64,000 nt of DNA from Paenalcaligenes sp035301625 (GCA_035301625.1 DATGTW010000070.1:1-64000); one strand, 5' to 3'. Shown: positions 15,812 to 25,036, numbered from the stretch's first letter. Notes: generated by a model from the letters alone, not told the origin. A program made the numbers and translations.

Positions 15812-17152
15812 TTAATCAATGCTCAATCGTTCTTGGATACCTTTGTTAAAAACAGCTATAGATTCAATGTGGGCAGTATGCGGAAACATATTAATAACCC
15901 CCGCTGCTTGTAGTTGATAGCCACCTACATGTGTGAGTATTCCTGCATCACGCGCCAAGGTAGAGGGGTTGCAAGACACATAAACGATGCGCTCGGGTTG
16001 ATCTTGTACGGGCAACGCACTAATTGCTTTGGCTAGCGCCACAGCGCCGTCACGTGGCGGATCAATCAACATGCGATCAAAATAACCCAATGTCTGTAGC
16101 CAATCTTCATCGATCTGGAACAAGTCCAATACAGAAAAATACGCGCGTTTATCCAATCCATGTTTTTGTGCTGCTGCGGTAGCACGTTCTATTAGCACAT
16201 CACTGCCCTCTATCCCAACGACTGACTGGGCGGTGCGAGCGATAGGCAAAGTAAAGTTTCCCAATCCGCAAAATAAATCCGCCACACGGTGATGTGGCTG
16301 CACGTCTAATAAGCCAAGAGCACGACGAATTAATACCCTGTTAATACCATGATTAACCTGAGTGAAATCCGTCGGTTTAAAATACATTCTTAAATCATAT
16401 TCAGGCAACGAATAAAAAAGATCGTCTTGCTCAGGATCTAATGGATGTGCAGTATCTGGCCCTTTGGGCTGCAACCACCACTGAATATTGTGGACATGCG
16501 AAAATTGTCTTAGCTTGTCCAGGTCATCAGCGGCCAAAGGTTCAAGGTGACGAAGCACTAAAACAGTGTCCTCATCGCCAACCGCCAATTCAATTTGTGG
16601 AACTCTTCGGGCTACAGATAGGCTCTCAAGCAAAGAACGTAAAGGAACCAACAGTGCAGACACATGCTCGGGGACAACCTGACAATGCTGCATGTCCATG
16701 ACGAATCGGCTATTGCGCTCGCGGAAACCAACCAACATGCCCCCTTTTTTGGGCACGTAGCGAGCAGAAAAACGAGCCTTCATGCGATAACCCCAAAAAG
16801 CGCCATAAATAGGGGGCAAAATCTGAGCTGCCTGCACTCTGCCAATATGCTTTAGCATGTCTTCCAACGCGCGTTGCTTGATAGCAATTTGAGCGTTGGG
16901 ATCTAAATGCTGCATCACACAGCCACCGCATTGGCCAAAATAAGTACATTTAGGAGTTATTCGTAGAGGAGACGCCTGCATCACCTCTACAACCCGTGCT
17001 TTATTATAGTTTTTCTGGCGACGTGTAACTTCCACCTGCACCTCTTCACCGGGTAAAGCGCCCTCGACAAAGACTACCTTGCCCTCATCATCATGCGCAA
17101 TACCCTGCGCAGACAAGTCCAAAGACTCAATAGTTAAAACCGTGTTGCTCAT
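15812..17152 (-). CDS. rlmD: 23S rRNA (uracil1939-C5)-methyltransferase RlmD
   Basis: Adds the C5 methyl group to U1939 of 23S rRNA using S-adenosylmethionine. A TRAM RNA-binding domain spans about residues 1-57. The 4Fe-4S cysteines are in CTYFGQCGGC (C69, C75, C78) with a fourth in MQHCQVVPEH. The SAM-binding loop is ADLFCGLGNFTLP and the catalytic cysteine lies in YVSCNPSTLARD near the C-terminus, both intact. 446 residues is normal. It is the last gene of the surE-pcm-nlpD cluster, directly downstream of nlpD where rpoS is commonly found. Confidence 0.95.
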   Translation of the reverse strand: MSNTVLTIESLDLSAQGIAHDDEGKVVFVEGALPGEEVQVEVTRRQKNYNKARVVEVMQASPLRITPKCTYFGQCGGCVMQHLDPNAQIAIKQRALEDMLKHIGRVQAAQILPPIYGAFWGYRMKARFSARYVPKKGGMLVGFRERNSRFVMDMQHCQVVPEHVSALLVPLRSLLESLSVARRVPQIELAVGDEDTVLVLRHLEPLAADDLDKLRQFSHVHNIQWWLQPKGPDTAHPLDPEQDDLFYSLPEYDLRMYFKPTDFTQVNHGINRVLIRRALGLLDVQPHHRVADLFCGLGNFTLPIARTAQSVVGIEGSDVLIERATAAAQKHGLDKRAYFSVLDLFQIDEDWLQTLGYFDRMLIDPPRDGAVALAKAISALPVQDQPERIVYVSCNPSTLARDAGILTHVGGYQLQAAGVINMFPHTAHIESIAVFNKGIQERLSID

Positions 17153-17173
17153 AAAGTTTTACTGCTGCGCTGA

Positions 17174-18073
17174 TTATTTTTTAGGCAAATAGGACATAGG
17201 GTTAACAGGGGTCCCACGACGACGTATTTCAAAGTGCAATCGTGGAGAGTCAGCCTCGGATTCACCTAAAGTCGCAACCTTTTGACCTTTTGTGACCTGC
17301 TCGCCCATTTTGACAAGTAACTCGTCATTATGCGCATAAGCAGTGATAAAGCCATCGCTGTGACCCAGCAAAATCAGGTTACCCAAACCGCGCACACCAT
17401 TTCCGGCATACATGACTTTGCCATCTGCTGCCGCGAGAACAGGATCACCTACCTGTCCAGCAATATCAATGCCTTTGCTGCTAGGAGTAAATTCTTTAAT
17501 GACTTTCCCTTGGTTGGGCCAATCCCATTTAATCAGATCAGCATCACTAGCACGTGGCGCGCTGCTGCCCTCTTCGGATTTATCTGATTCAGCTTTAGTT
17601 TGGTCAGCTTCGGGGGTTTTTACGGGTTTGGCCTGTGCTTGTGACTCGCTACCAGCAACGTCTACAGGTGCGGCTACAACCTGACTGCCACTGCTAATAT
17701 CCGGCGGAGAACTAGGCGCCGTCCCGGCTCCAGGTACAACCAATGTTTGGCCGACACTTAATTGACTTGGGTCAGTGATTTGATTAGCTTGGGCGATTTC
17801 GTGAACCTTGGCATTATGTTCACGTGCAATCTTATACAGGGTATCCCCTGGCTGCACGGTATACTCTTTGCTGTCTGACTCAGTTACCTGCGCTATCGTT
17901 TCATCAGGGGACACACTGAGATCAGTTATGGGTGCACGCTTGTCTGTCGAACTACACCCAGCTAACACTGCGCTGACAGCTACTGCGGTCATTAATAGCC
18001 ATTGACGTGACCCACTTAAGGTCATGGTTTTTGCATTTGCAGCAAGAGATACTAGTTTGCCTGCAGGATGCAT
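17174..18073 (-). CDS. nlpD: NlpD lipoprotein, LysM plus degenerate M23 (LytM) domain
   Basis: Outer-membrane lipoprotein that activates cell-wall amidases at division. An N-terminal signal ends in the lipobox VLAGC. A LysM peptidoglycan-binding repeat follows (YTVQPGDTLYKIAREHN to SQLSVGQTLVVPG, about residues 72-115), then a Pro/Ser-rich linker and a LytM domain (about 200-297). The usual HLHFE motif reads RLHFE, so the zinc-binding histidine is missing; E. coli NlpD shows the same change and is an activator, not an enzyme. AGGAGA just before the ATG at 18073 supports the long start; an internal ATG at 18025 also precedes the hydrophobic core. Confidence 0.93.
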   Translation of the reverse strand: MHPAGKLVSLAANAKTMTLSGSRQWLLMTAVAVSAVLAGCSSTDKRAPITDLSVSPDETIAQVTESDSKEYTVQPGDTLYKIAREHNAKVHEIAQANQITDPSQLSVGQTLVVPGAGTAPSSPPDISSGSQVVAAPVDVAGSESQAQAKPVKTPEADQTKAESDKSEEGSSAPRASDADLIKWDWPNQGKVIKEFTPSSKGIDIAGQVGDPVLAAADGKVMYAGNGVRGLGNLILLGHSDGFITAYAHNDELLVKMGEQVTKGQKVATLGESEADSPRLHFEIRRRGTPVNPMSYLPKK

Positions 18074-18091
18074 AGAGACTCTCCTGAATAC

Positions 18092-18907
18092 TTAGGGTTG
18101 TATACCCGCACGAAGTGGCACGAATCGCACGGGTTCTAATGATTTTCTACTCCAACTATCGATGCCAGTACGCTCTATTAAAACAAGATACTGATTATCC
18201 TGGCCTAATGGGGCGACCAAGCGTCCACCGATTGAAAGCTGTTTCAATAAACTTTTGGGTAAATCCATCCCTGCTGCTGCCACTAATATTGCAGGGAAAG
18301 GGGCGTGTTGTGGCAAGCCCTCTAGCCCATCACCGTAATGCAGATGAATACGCTCGGCGTGGGGGGCACGTTGGATATTATGCACTGCCATCTCATAGAG
18401 GCCATGAATGCGTTCTATAGCATACACCTGTGGCACCAGCTGTGCCAAAACAGCTGCTTGATAACCACAACCTGCACCAATTTCTAAAACCTTATGGGGA
18501 ATGCGATCTTCACAAATCAGGCTGATCATACGTGCCACAATCCAAGGCTGAGAGATTGTTTGCTGAAAACCAATGGGCAAGGCCGCATTTTCATAAGCAT
18601 GACTGGCGAGCCCCTCATCAACAAAGTAATGGCGTGGGACTTGTCTCATTGCATCGAGTACACGCACGTCATCAATCCCTTCTTGCTGCAAGCGCTCGAC
18701 CATCATGGCGCGCAGCCGCGCAGAATTCAAGCCCATATTATCCTGATTAAAATGCTGACTCATTTTCTGTCGTTGAGGTGTAAATTCACCTGGCTGCAAA
18801 ATTCGTGCGTTACTGTTGAGTACCTGCAGTCCGCCGCCAATCCGTGACTGGCCAAATCGATTGACAGTGCCTTGGGTAAATTGTGGACGGGGGTATCTCT
18901 TTTTCAT
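18092..18907 (-). CDS. pcm: protein-L-isoaspartate O-methyltransferase
   Basis: Repairs isoaspartyl residues in aged proteins using S-adenosylmethionine. The core begins at LRAMMVERLQQEGI and includes the catalytic region GFQQTISQPWIVARM and the SAM loop VLEIGAGCGYQAAVLAQ. The start is the ATG at 18907, which overlaps the surE stop by four bases (ATGA), showing coupling. This gives 271 residues, about 60 more than E. coli Pcm, owing to a basic, polar N-terminal extension (MKKRYPRPQF and on) of unknown role. An alternative start is the ATG MSQHFNQ near residue 49, closer to the usual length. Confidence 0.95.
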   Translation of the reverse strand: MKKRYPRPQFTQGTVNRFGQSRIGGGLQVLNSNARILQPGEFTPQRQKMSQHFNQDNMGLNSARLRAMMVERLQQEGIDDVRVLDAMRQVPRHYFVDEGLASHAYENAALPIGFQQTISQPWIVARMISLICEDRIPHKVLEIGAGCGYQAAVLAQLVPQVYAIERIHGLYEMAVHNIQRAPHAERIHLHYGDGLEGLPQHAPFPAILVAAAGMDLPKSLLKQLSIGGRLVAPLGQDNQYLVLIERTGIDSWSRKSLEPVRFVPLRAGIQP

Positions 18908-19653
18908 TGGGATTTCACCCACTGGGTGATGGTATCTAATTGTTCATGTGCAGTCAGGTCGAAACGTAAAGGCGTGACCGAGACAGCCAAGTTCTCGATA
19001 GCACCAAAGTCAGTCCCCCGTGCGGCATCCAAGATGCCGCCCACTGGACCGATCCAATAAACAGGATCGCCGTAAGGAGTCGTACTTTTAATAACTGGTT
19101 CTGAAGGATGACGTTTTCCTAAACGCGTCACCTCGGCCGATTTGAGCGCATGTAAAGGTACATTAGGTATATTAACATTTAGCAAAGTCCCAGTTGCTAA
19201 AGGTTCGTTAATGGACTGCTGGACCATTTGTGTGGCGACAGCTACTGCGGTGTCCAAGTAGCGCCAACCTTTTTCCACTAATGAAAAAGCAATAGCAGGG
19301 ATGCCAAATAAGTGGCCTTCCATAGCAGCGGCAACTGTACCAGAGTATAACGTATCGTCACCTAAATTGGCGCCATTATTGATTCCGGAAACAATTAGAT
19401 CTGGGCGAAAATCCAGCAACCCAGTCAAGGCAATATGCACACAATCAGATGGAGTACCATTTACAAAGTGAAAACCATTACTGGCTTGCTGTACACTAAG
19501 TGGGCGATTTAAAGTCAATGCATTAGAAGTCCCACTGCAATTCGTTTCAGGCGCAACAACGACTATGGTTTGTGCCAAGGGCGTTAATGCCTGATAGAGC
19601 GCTTCGATGCCACGCGCATGATAACCATCATCATTAGATATAAGGATTTTCAT
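18904..19653 (-). CDS. surE: 5'/3'-nucleotidase SurE
   Basis: Metal-dependent phosphatase acting on nucleoside monophosphates and short polyphosphates, linked to stationary-phase survival. The N-terminal MKILISNDDGYHARGI carries the metal-binding Asp-Asp pair; VVAPETNCSGTSNALTL holds the conserved Ser and Asn; SGINNGANLGDDTLYSGTVAA supplies the remaining active-site residues. 249 residues is normal. First gene of the surE-pcm-nlpD-rlmD unit on the minus strand, divergent from plsY. The start is fixed by the motif beginning at residue 1. Confidence 0.97.
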   Translation of the reverse strand: MKILISNDDGYHARGIEALYQALTPLAQTIVVVAPETNCSGTSNALTLNRPLSVQQASNGFHFVNGTPSDCVHIALTGLLDFRPDLIVSGINNGANLGDDTLYSGTVAAAMEGHLFGIPAIAFSLVEKGWRYLDTAVAVATQMVQQSINEPLATGTLLNVNIPNVPLHALKSAEVTRLGKRHPSEPVIKSTTPYGDPVYWIGPVGGILDAARGTDFGAIENLAVSVTPLRFDLTAHEQLDTITQWVKSQ

Positions 19654-19749
19654 TGATACCTTGTGAGGTCCTGTTGTTTCGAGTGAAATTAGTACTGCTT
19701 GTTACTATAATGTTTTTTCATTTTAACTTGTAATTAACCACCGAATATC

Positions 19750-20412
19750 GTGATTTTATTAGCCCTACTCTTGCTCACAGTTATCGGCGCTTATCTAATA
19801 GGCTCTATCCCTTTTGCTGTTGTCATTAGCAAAATCATGCGGTTACCTGACCCTCGCCAATTTGGCTCCAAGAATCCAGGGGCAACCAATGTGCTGCGCA
19901 GCGGCAATAAGATCGCTGCCTGCCTGACACTGCTAGGCGATGTACTTAAAGGTGTCATTGCCGTTTTGATAGCCAGAGCAGTTGGCACTCAGTTAGACGC
20001 CCCATCACTATTTGCGGCTTGGGCTGGTGTTGCTGTATTTATAGGGCATTTGTACCCTGTATTTTTAAACTTCAAAGGAGGCAAGGGTGTTGCAACCGCC
20101 TTAGGGGTGTTGGCTGCACTGCATCCATTATTAGCTGTATTGGCGGCCCTATGCTGGCTATTGGTTGCCTATACGAGCCGGTATTCATCTTTGTCTGCAA
20201 TCATCACAGCCCTCTTTATACCTGTCATTTATGTATTAGGAGCAGGTCATTTGTGGGCTGGAAGTCAGTCCCAAGGCATTGCCATTATCGTAATCGCTGT
20301 TGTGTTGTTAACCCGACACAAAGCTAATATCCAGCGCTTACTCACAGGAACTGAAAGCAAAATTGGTCAGAAATCGTCCCCACGCCGTGTTTCACGCAAC
20401 CCGCGCCGTTAA
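19750..20412 (+). CDS. plsY: glycerol-3-phosphate acyltransferase PlsY
   Basis: Inner-membrane enzyme that transfers acyl groups from acyl phosphate to glycerol-3-phosphate, the first step of phospholipid synthesis with PlsX. The three family motifs are seen: IGSIPFAVVISK near residue 17, GSKNPGATNVLR near 37-48 (a glycerol-phosphate/phosphate site), and GHLYPVFLNFKGGKGVATALG near 100. About five helices and a basic C-terminal tail. The start is a GTG at 19750 with weak ribosome binding. Its 3' end overlaps the converging tsaD gene by 21 bases, so the last residues of both are encoded on opposite strands. Confidence 0.95.
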   Translation: MILLALLLLTVIGAYLIGSIPFAVVISKIMRLPDPRQFGSKNPGATNVLRSGNKIAACLTLLGDVLKGVIAVLIARAVGTQLDAPSLFAAWAGVAVFIGHLYPVFLNFKGGKGVATALGVLAALHPLLAVLAALCWLLVAYTSRYSSLSAIITALFIPVIYVLGAGHLWAGSQSQGIAIIVIAVVLLTRHKANIQRLLTGTESKIGQKSSPRRVSRNPRR

Positions 20413-21435
20413 TTCGCTTAATGGCCAACGCGCACGCACGCTAAAACCATAATCCATATTATCCTGCGCCACTAAACCATGCTTTAAACGCATAGCAGCC
20501 GCATAGGCAATCATAGCCCCATTATCAGTACATAACTCAATGGGTGGGTAATACACCGAGAGACCCTTTTGTAATGCGGCCTCTTTGAGTTGCTGGCGTA
20601 ATTTTTTGTTAGCCCCGACACCACCGGCAATGACAAGCCGTTCGACTCCAGCTTGCTGGGTGGCTGCTATGGTTTTCGCTATCAATACATCTACAATGGC
20701 TTGTTCGGTGGCTGCTGCACAATCAGCGCGGTATTGCTCTGTTAGTTCTCCATTGGCTTTGGCGGTGCGCAAACGTGTGAGAACTGCTGTTTTAAGACCA
20801 CTAAAACTAAAATCCAGGTCCTTGCTGTGCAACATAGGTCGGGGTAACTGAATGGCATCTGGGCGTCCTTTTTCGGCCAGTGCCGCCAGCGCAGGCCCAC
20901 CCGGATAAGGCAGACCCAGTAATTTTGCTGTTTTATCAAATGCCTCACCAGCAGCGTCATCCAATGTTTCACCTAACAACACATAATCATTGACCCCCCC
21001 AACCCTCATTAATTGGGTGTGTCCCCCAGAGACCAATAAAGCCACAAACGGAAAGTCGGGAATGGGTTCACTCATTAAGGGCGACAGTAAATGCCCTTCT
21101 AGGTGATGAATTGGAATGACTGGCTTTTGCAACGACCAAGCAAGCGCATTGGCAACACTGCCCCCAACTAATAACGCACCCGCCAAGCCTGGCCCTGCCG
21201 TGTAAGCCACGTAGTCAATTTCGTCCATGGTTATTGTGGCCTCGTCCAGGCACTGCTGTATTAGAGGCAACATACGTCGTATGTGATCACGTGAAGCAAG
21301 CTCGGGAACTACTCCACCATATTCTTGGTGCATTTTTATTTGGCTATGCAATGCATGAGCCCGCAATCCTGACTCGGTATGGACAATAGCCACACCTGTT
21401 TCATCACAAGAACTCTCGATCCCTAAAACATTCAT
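20392..21435 (-). CDS. tsaD: tRNA N6-threonylcarbamoyladenosine transferase subunit TsaD
   Basis: Catalytic subunit of the TsaBDE complex that makes t6A37 in ANN-decoding tRNAs. The N-terminal ASKHA motif GIESSCDETGVAIV is at residues 5-18. The iron-binding histidines are in IPIHHLEGHLLSP, the phosphate-binding stretch is in LVSGGHTQLMRV and the last metal ligand in LCTDNGAMIAYAA. 347 residues is normal. Many betaproteobacteria have rpsU divergent from tsaD; here the divergent neighbour is a purine permease. Confidence 0.97.
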   Translation of the reverse strand: MNVLGIESSCDETGVAIVHTESGLRAHALHSQIKMHQEYGGVVPELASRDHIRRMLPLIQQCLDEATITMDEIDYVAYTAGPGLAGALLVGGSVANALAWSLQKPVIPIHHLEGHLLSPLMSEPIPDFPFVALLVSGGHTQLMRVGGVNDYVLLGETLDDAAGEAFDKTAKLLGLPYPGGPALAALAEKGRPDAIQLPRPMLHSKDLDFSFSGLKTAVLTRLRTAKANGELTEQYRADCAAATEQAIVDVLIAKTIAATQQAGVERLVIAGGVGANKKLRQQLKEAALQKGLSVYYPPIELCTDNGAMIAYAAAMRLKHGLVAQDNMDYGFSVRARWPLSELTARVA

Positions 21436-21546
21436 TTTTTTGCGCTAATTTATGTACAATTGCCTAATTATTCTCGGGCGCAAATATATTCGAACGCCCT
21501 TTTAACCATACCTCTCGTCACTTTAACACGAATCAAAGGACTTCCG

Positions 21547-22839
21547 ATGCTGGAAAGGCTTTTCCGCTTGAGCGAACACAATACCAATGTTAAGACCGAG
21601 GTTCTGGCAGGCATTACGACCTTCCTTACCATGTCTTATATTATTTTTGTTAATCCGGATATTCTCTCTTCCACAGGCATGGATCGTGGTGCTATTTTTG
21701 TCGCTACCTGTTTGGCCGCAGTAGTAGGGACAGCCACCATGGCACTGGTTGCCAATTGGCCAATAGGGCTGGCCCCCGGGATGGGCTTAAATGCATTTTT
21801 TGCCTTTACCGTAGTAGGTGCACTTGGTTTTACCTGGCAGCAAGCGCTAGGAGCAGTTTTTATTTCTGGGGTTATTTTTATTTTACTGACCGCCACAGGT
21901 GCCCGTAGTTGGATCATTGCAGGCATACCCAAATCATTACGCTCAGCCATCGCAGCGGGTATTGGCCTATTCCTGGGCCTGATAGCGATGATTAATAGCG
22001 GCATTGTAGTAGGCAATCCAGCCACTCATGTGGGCATTGGCAACCTCACCTCGCATCAAGCCTTGTTTGCCATTTTTGGCTTTTTTGTAATCGCCGTTTT
22101 AGACGCATTGCGCATCCGCGGTGCCATCCTTATTGGTATCCTTGCAGTGACCGTCCTTTCAATGATCACTGGCCATACCAGTTATCAGGGACTAGTTTCG
22201 ATGCCCCCAAGCATTGCCCCCACATTCATGCAGTTAGATATTATTGGTGCACTCAATGTCGGTATTGTTCACGTCGTATTGGTGCTTGTACTAGTAGAGG
22301 TATTTGATGCCACTGGCACTTTGCTGGGGGTTGCCAAACGTGCCAACCTTATTGACGAAAAAAACCCGGGCCGTTTAGGTCGCGCTTTGTTTGCTGACAG
22401 TACAGCAATCGTAGCAGGTTCGGTTATCGGTACCAGCAGCACGACCGCATATGTTGAGAGTGCTTCTGGTGTACAGGCTGGTGGGCGCACAGGCTTGACC
22501 GCACTCACCGTCGCAGTGTTGTTTCTATTTGCTCTATTCTTTTCGCCTTTAGCAGGTGTGGTTCCGGGTTATGCTACTGCCCCAGCTTTGCTTTATGTCG
22601 CAGGTATCATGCTCCGTGAAGTAGTAGAAGTCGAATGGCAAGACGTCACCGAAGCTGCCCCTGCAGCATTGACCGCCCTGGCCATGCCATTTACTTATTC
22701 CATTGCTAACGGTTTAGCTTTCGGATTTATTAGTTATGTCGTTCTAAAGTTCTTTACCGGCAAATGGAAAGACTTGCACTTAGCAACCATTATTGTGGCT
22801 GTGCTCTTTGTCAGTAAATACGCTTTTTATCCAGATTAA
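21547..22839 (+). CDS. NCS2 family purine permease (AzgA/PbuG-like)
   Basis: Inner-membrane proton symporter, most likely for hypoxanthine, guanine or adenine. It belongs to the AzgA branch: LAGITTFLTMSYIIFVNPDIL at the N-terminus, GLAPGMGLNAFFAF in helix 3 region, and GTSSTTAYVESASGVQAGGRTG around the substrate-site helix 10. 430 residues with about 13 hydrophobic segments. The ATG at 21547 has AAAGGA 6 bases upstream; the open frame extends further upstream but without conserved sequence. No purine riboswitch was seen in the leader. Closed by a terminator at 22877-22910. Confidence 0.93.
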   Translation: MLERLFRLSEHNTNVKTEVLAGITTFLTMSYIIFVNPDILSSTGMDRGAIFVATCLAAVVGTATMALVANWPIGLAPGMGLNAFFAFTVVGALGFTWQQALGAVFISGVIFILLTATGARSWIIAGIPKSLRSAIAAGIGLFLGLIAMINSGIVVGNPATHVGIGNLTSHQALFAIFGFFVIAVLDALRIRGAILIGILAVTVLSMITGHTSYQGLVSMPPSIAPTFMQLDIIGALNVGIVHVVLVLVLVEVFDATGTLLGVAKRANLIDEKNPGRLGRALFADSTAIVAGSVIGTSSTTAYVESASGVQAGGRTGLTALTVAVLFLFALFFSPLAGVVPGYATAPALLYVAGIMLREVVEVEWQDVTEAAPAALTALAMPFTYSIANGLAFGFISYVVLKFFTGKWKDLHLATIIVAVLFVSKYAFYPD

Positions 22840-22876
22840 AACGCGTTACACTAGGCTCAGAACAACATTTTTTCAT

Positions 22877-22910
22877 AACGGCTAATGATACATTAGCCGT
22901 TTCTTTTTTT
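22877..22910 (+). terminator. rho-independent terminator after the purine permease
   Basis: Perfect 10-bp stem AACGGCTAAT / ATTAGCCGTT (22877-22886, 22892-22901), 5-base loop GATAC, followed by TCTTTTTTT. Lies 37 bases after the permease stop and immediately before the thioredoxin ribosome binding site, so thioredoxin probably has its own promoter further in or depends on read-through. Confidence 0.93.
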
Positions 22911-22922
22911 AGGATGGCATTT

Positions 22923-23315
22923 ATGAGCACCGTGGATCTTACCCAGGAAACCTTCCAAGAAGCCATTGATGGCGACAAACCTCTAATCATCGACTTTTGG
23001 GCGCCTTGGTGTGGCCCTTGCCGCCAATTTGCACCCGTCTTTGAGGCTGCGGCCGAGCGCCACGAGGATGTGACCTTTGCCAAGGTAAATACCGAAGAAG
23101 AACAAGAGCTCGCCGCTATGCTACGCATACGTTCTATTCCAACCATCATGATTTTCCGCGAAAAAGTGCTTTTATTTTCGCATTCTGGTGCATTAACTGA
23201 TTCGCAGCTTGATGAGCTCATTGGACAACTACACGAGGTTGATATGGAGCAAGTTCATGCTGAAATTGCCCAGCAGCAAGAGCAGGCATCACAGGATGGA
23301 CCTGATCAAGCTTAA
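22923..23315 (+). CDS. thioredoxin family protein
   Basis: Cytosolic thiol-disulfide oxidoreductase of 130 residues. The active site WCGPC is at residues 29-33 (C30 and C33) and the cis-proline is in RSIPTIMIF (P73). No signal peptide. I chose the ATG at 22923 because AGGA lies 8 bases upstream; the ATG at 22914 overlaps that ribosome binding site. After the thioredoxin fold comes a short acidic, glutamine-rich tail (about 25 residues) not found in trxA itself, so this is likely a paralogue rather than the main thioredoxin. Stands alone after a terminator. Confidence 0.92.
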   Translation: MSTVDLTQETFQEAIDGDKPLIIDFWAPWCGPCRQFAPVFEAAAERHEDVTFAKVNTEEEQELAAMLRIRSIPTIMIFREKVLLFSHSGALTDSQLDELIGQLHEVDMEQVHAEIAQQQEQASQDGPDQA

Positions 23316-23396
23316 AGCGTTTTTAAATTAATTCTTATGTGTTTGCGGCGCGTGGATGGCTGCGCGCTGCTTTAACCTTGCTACTGGTAGCAAAGA

Positions 23397-23978
23397 TCAA
23401 CCTTTTAGCCACCCCTGTCCACTGCTCATGTTTTGCAGTAACTCTTCAAACTCTTGTATTTGCTCCTCTGGTAGCTGCAAATCCCAAAGCACCCCTTCAG
23501 CACCGTATTCCTCAGCCTCCACTCGTACTTGAAAATCATCAAAGCGTGCCTTAAAGCGATCAATTTCAGCATAGGGGCAAAAACACTTTATAGGTACAGT
23601 GGGTACGTATTTCTTTTTGGATGCGGTGCGCAAGCACTCTGCAGTTGCGCCACCATAAGCACGTACTAATCCACCCGTGCCCAATTTGATACCACCAAAC
23701 CAGCGAACTACCAACACCGCTACAAAATCACATTCCTGCCCTTCTATAGCCTGTAAAATAGGTCGTCCAGCCGTTCCTCCTGGCTCGCCATCATCCGAGA
23801 AACGATAGTTATCGCCGATCTTGTACGCCCAACAATTATGTCGCGCATCAGGTACCGAGCGCTTTTCTATAAACGCCATCGCCTGCTCTACTGTATCTAC
23901 CGGGCTCGCAATGGCAATAAAACGGCTTTTTTTAATCTCTTCCTCGTAGGTATTCTCACCCACTAACACATATGTCAT
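23397..23978 (-). CDS. yigZ: YigZ/IMPACT family protein
   Basis: Member of UPF0029/IMPACT, 193 residues, cytosolic. Conserved blocks: EIKKSRFIAIASPV at residues 14-27, ARHNCWAYKIG near 47, FSDDGEPGGTAGRPIL near 61-76, and VVRWFGGIKLGTGGLVRAYGG near 92-112. The second domain has an EF-G domain V-like fold. The biochemical role is not settled; structure suggests nucleic-acid or ribosome binding. Start at ATG followed directly by the conserved strand. Lies next to ldcA in the same direction with a 47-base gap. Confidence 0.93.
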   Translation of the reverse strand: MTYVLVGENTYEEEIKKSRFIAIASPVDTVEQAMAFIEKRSVPDARHNCWAYKIGDNYRFSDDGEPGGTAGRPILQAIEGQECDFVAVLVVRWFGGIKLGTGGLVRAYGGATAECLRTASKKKYVPTVPIKCFCPYAEIDRFKARFDDFQVRVEAEEYGAEGVLWDLQLPEEQIQEFEELLQNMSSGQGWLKG

Positions 23979-24025
23979 ATGGGGTCTTTTTCACTCCATT
24001 TTTGATAGTTGGTATGTCGTGCGCT

Positions 24026-24934
24026 TTAGAAAAACAATGTGGCCTGCTGCTCTTTAACCAATAAACGCACGCCTGCACCAATAGGCAGTGTCGCTTTGCG
24101 GGGTACATGTCCGTAAGGAAAGCCTAAATAAATAGGCACCTGCACATGACGGGCCAGCCATTGCCACACTGACTGTAGTCGATACCCGCGATCAGCAGGT
24201 ACGAGTCTATAATCAGTAAAGTCTCCCAACAAAATTGCCCTTTGCTTTTTAAGAATCCCCGCTAAATGCAACTGACTGAGCATGCGCTCAATTCGGTAAG
24301 GGTGCTCAGAAACATCTTCGAGGAAAAGAATGCCACCCTCAACATCTGGCAAATAAGGGGTACCTACCAAAGAACAAAGCAATGCTAAATTGCCCCCCCA
24401 AAATACACCAGCAACATCCAAAGGTGAGCGCTGTGGTCGTATCGATTGCGCTTGGAAATTCAGGCGCGTTTGTTCCCCACGTAACATGGCCACAAACCAA
24501 TCTGACATTTCCTGATTAACCGTCTCTTGGCCAAAATCAAAAACAGCACATGGCCCAGCATAGCTAATAGTTTGGGTTTGAGCATATAAGGCCAAATTAA
24601 AAGCGGTGAAATCACTATGCCCAATAAATTGCTTGCCGCTTTGGGCAATAGCCTGCCAATTTATAAACGGCAATAAACGACTCATGCCATACCCTCCTCG
24701 ACTGGCCAGAACAAATGGAGCAGGCTGTTGCAAAGCACGTTCAAACGCTGAAAGGCGCTGTGCATCTGTCCCAGCAAAACGCTCGTAGATTGCACAGGCG
24801 TCAGGATCAGCGCTGGGCTCAAACCCTAATTCTTCTAACCTTTGTTGCGCACGAACAAGTTCTTGAGGAGAGCCAACCGCGCTAGAAGGAGAAATGATGT
24901 AGATCCCATCATTTGTTTTTGTTTTTATATTCAT
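24026..24934 (-). CDS. ldcA: muramoyltetrapeptide (LD-)carboxypeptidase, S66 family
   Basis: Cytoplasmic serine peptidase that removes the terminal D-Ala from murein tetrapeptides during cell-wall recycling. S66 features: GIYIISPSSAVGS near the N-terminus, the nucleophile region FVLASRGGYGMSRLLPF near residue 87, FIGHSDFTAFNLAL, the Glu of the triad in LFLEDVSEHPYRIERML and the His in GFPYGHVPRKATLPIG close to the C-terminus. All three triad regions are present. 302 residues is normal. No signal peptide. Followed on the same strand by yigZ. Confidence 0.93.
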   Translation of the reverse strand: MNIKTKTNDGIYIISPSSAVGSPQELVRAQQRLEELGFEPSADPDACAIYERFAGTDAQRLSAFERALQQPAPFVLASRGGYGMSRLLPFINWQAIAQSGKQFIGHSDFTAFNLALYAQTQTISYAGPCAVFDFGQETVNQEMSDWFVAMLRGEQTRLNFQAQSIRPQRSPLDVAGVFWGGNLALLCSLVGTPYLPDVEGGILFLEDVSEHPYRIERMLSQLHLAGILKKQRAILLGDFTDYRLVPADRGYRLQSVWQWLARHVQVPIYLGFPYGHVPRKATLPIGAGVRLLVKEQQATLFF

Positions 24935-25036
24935 AGAATCTCGCCTTTAACACTTATAGCCAATAAAAATGATTTAATAATAGAGCGTTTATCATCGTCA
25001 TTGTGACCCAAAAATCGCATCTATTTTACTTACTAC

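Noticed and set aside
21436..21546. Possible purine riboswitch before the purine permease
   Set aside because: The 111-base leader lacks the three-way-junction core and the paired loop sequences of purine riboswitches; no expression platform is seen.
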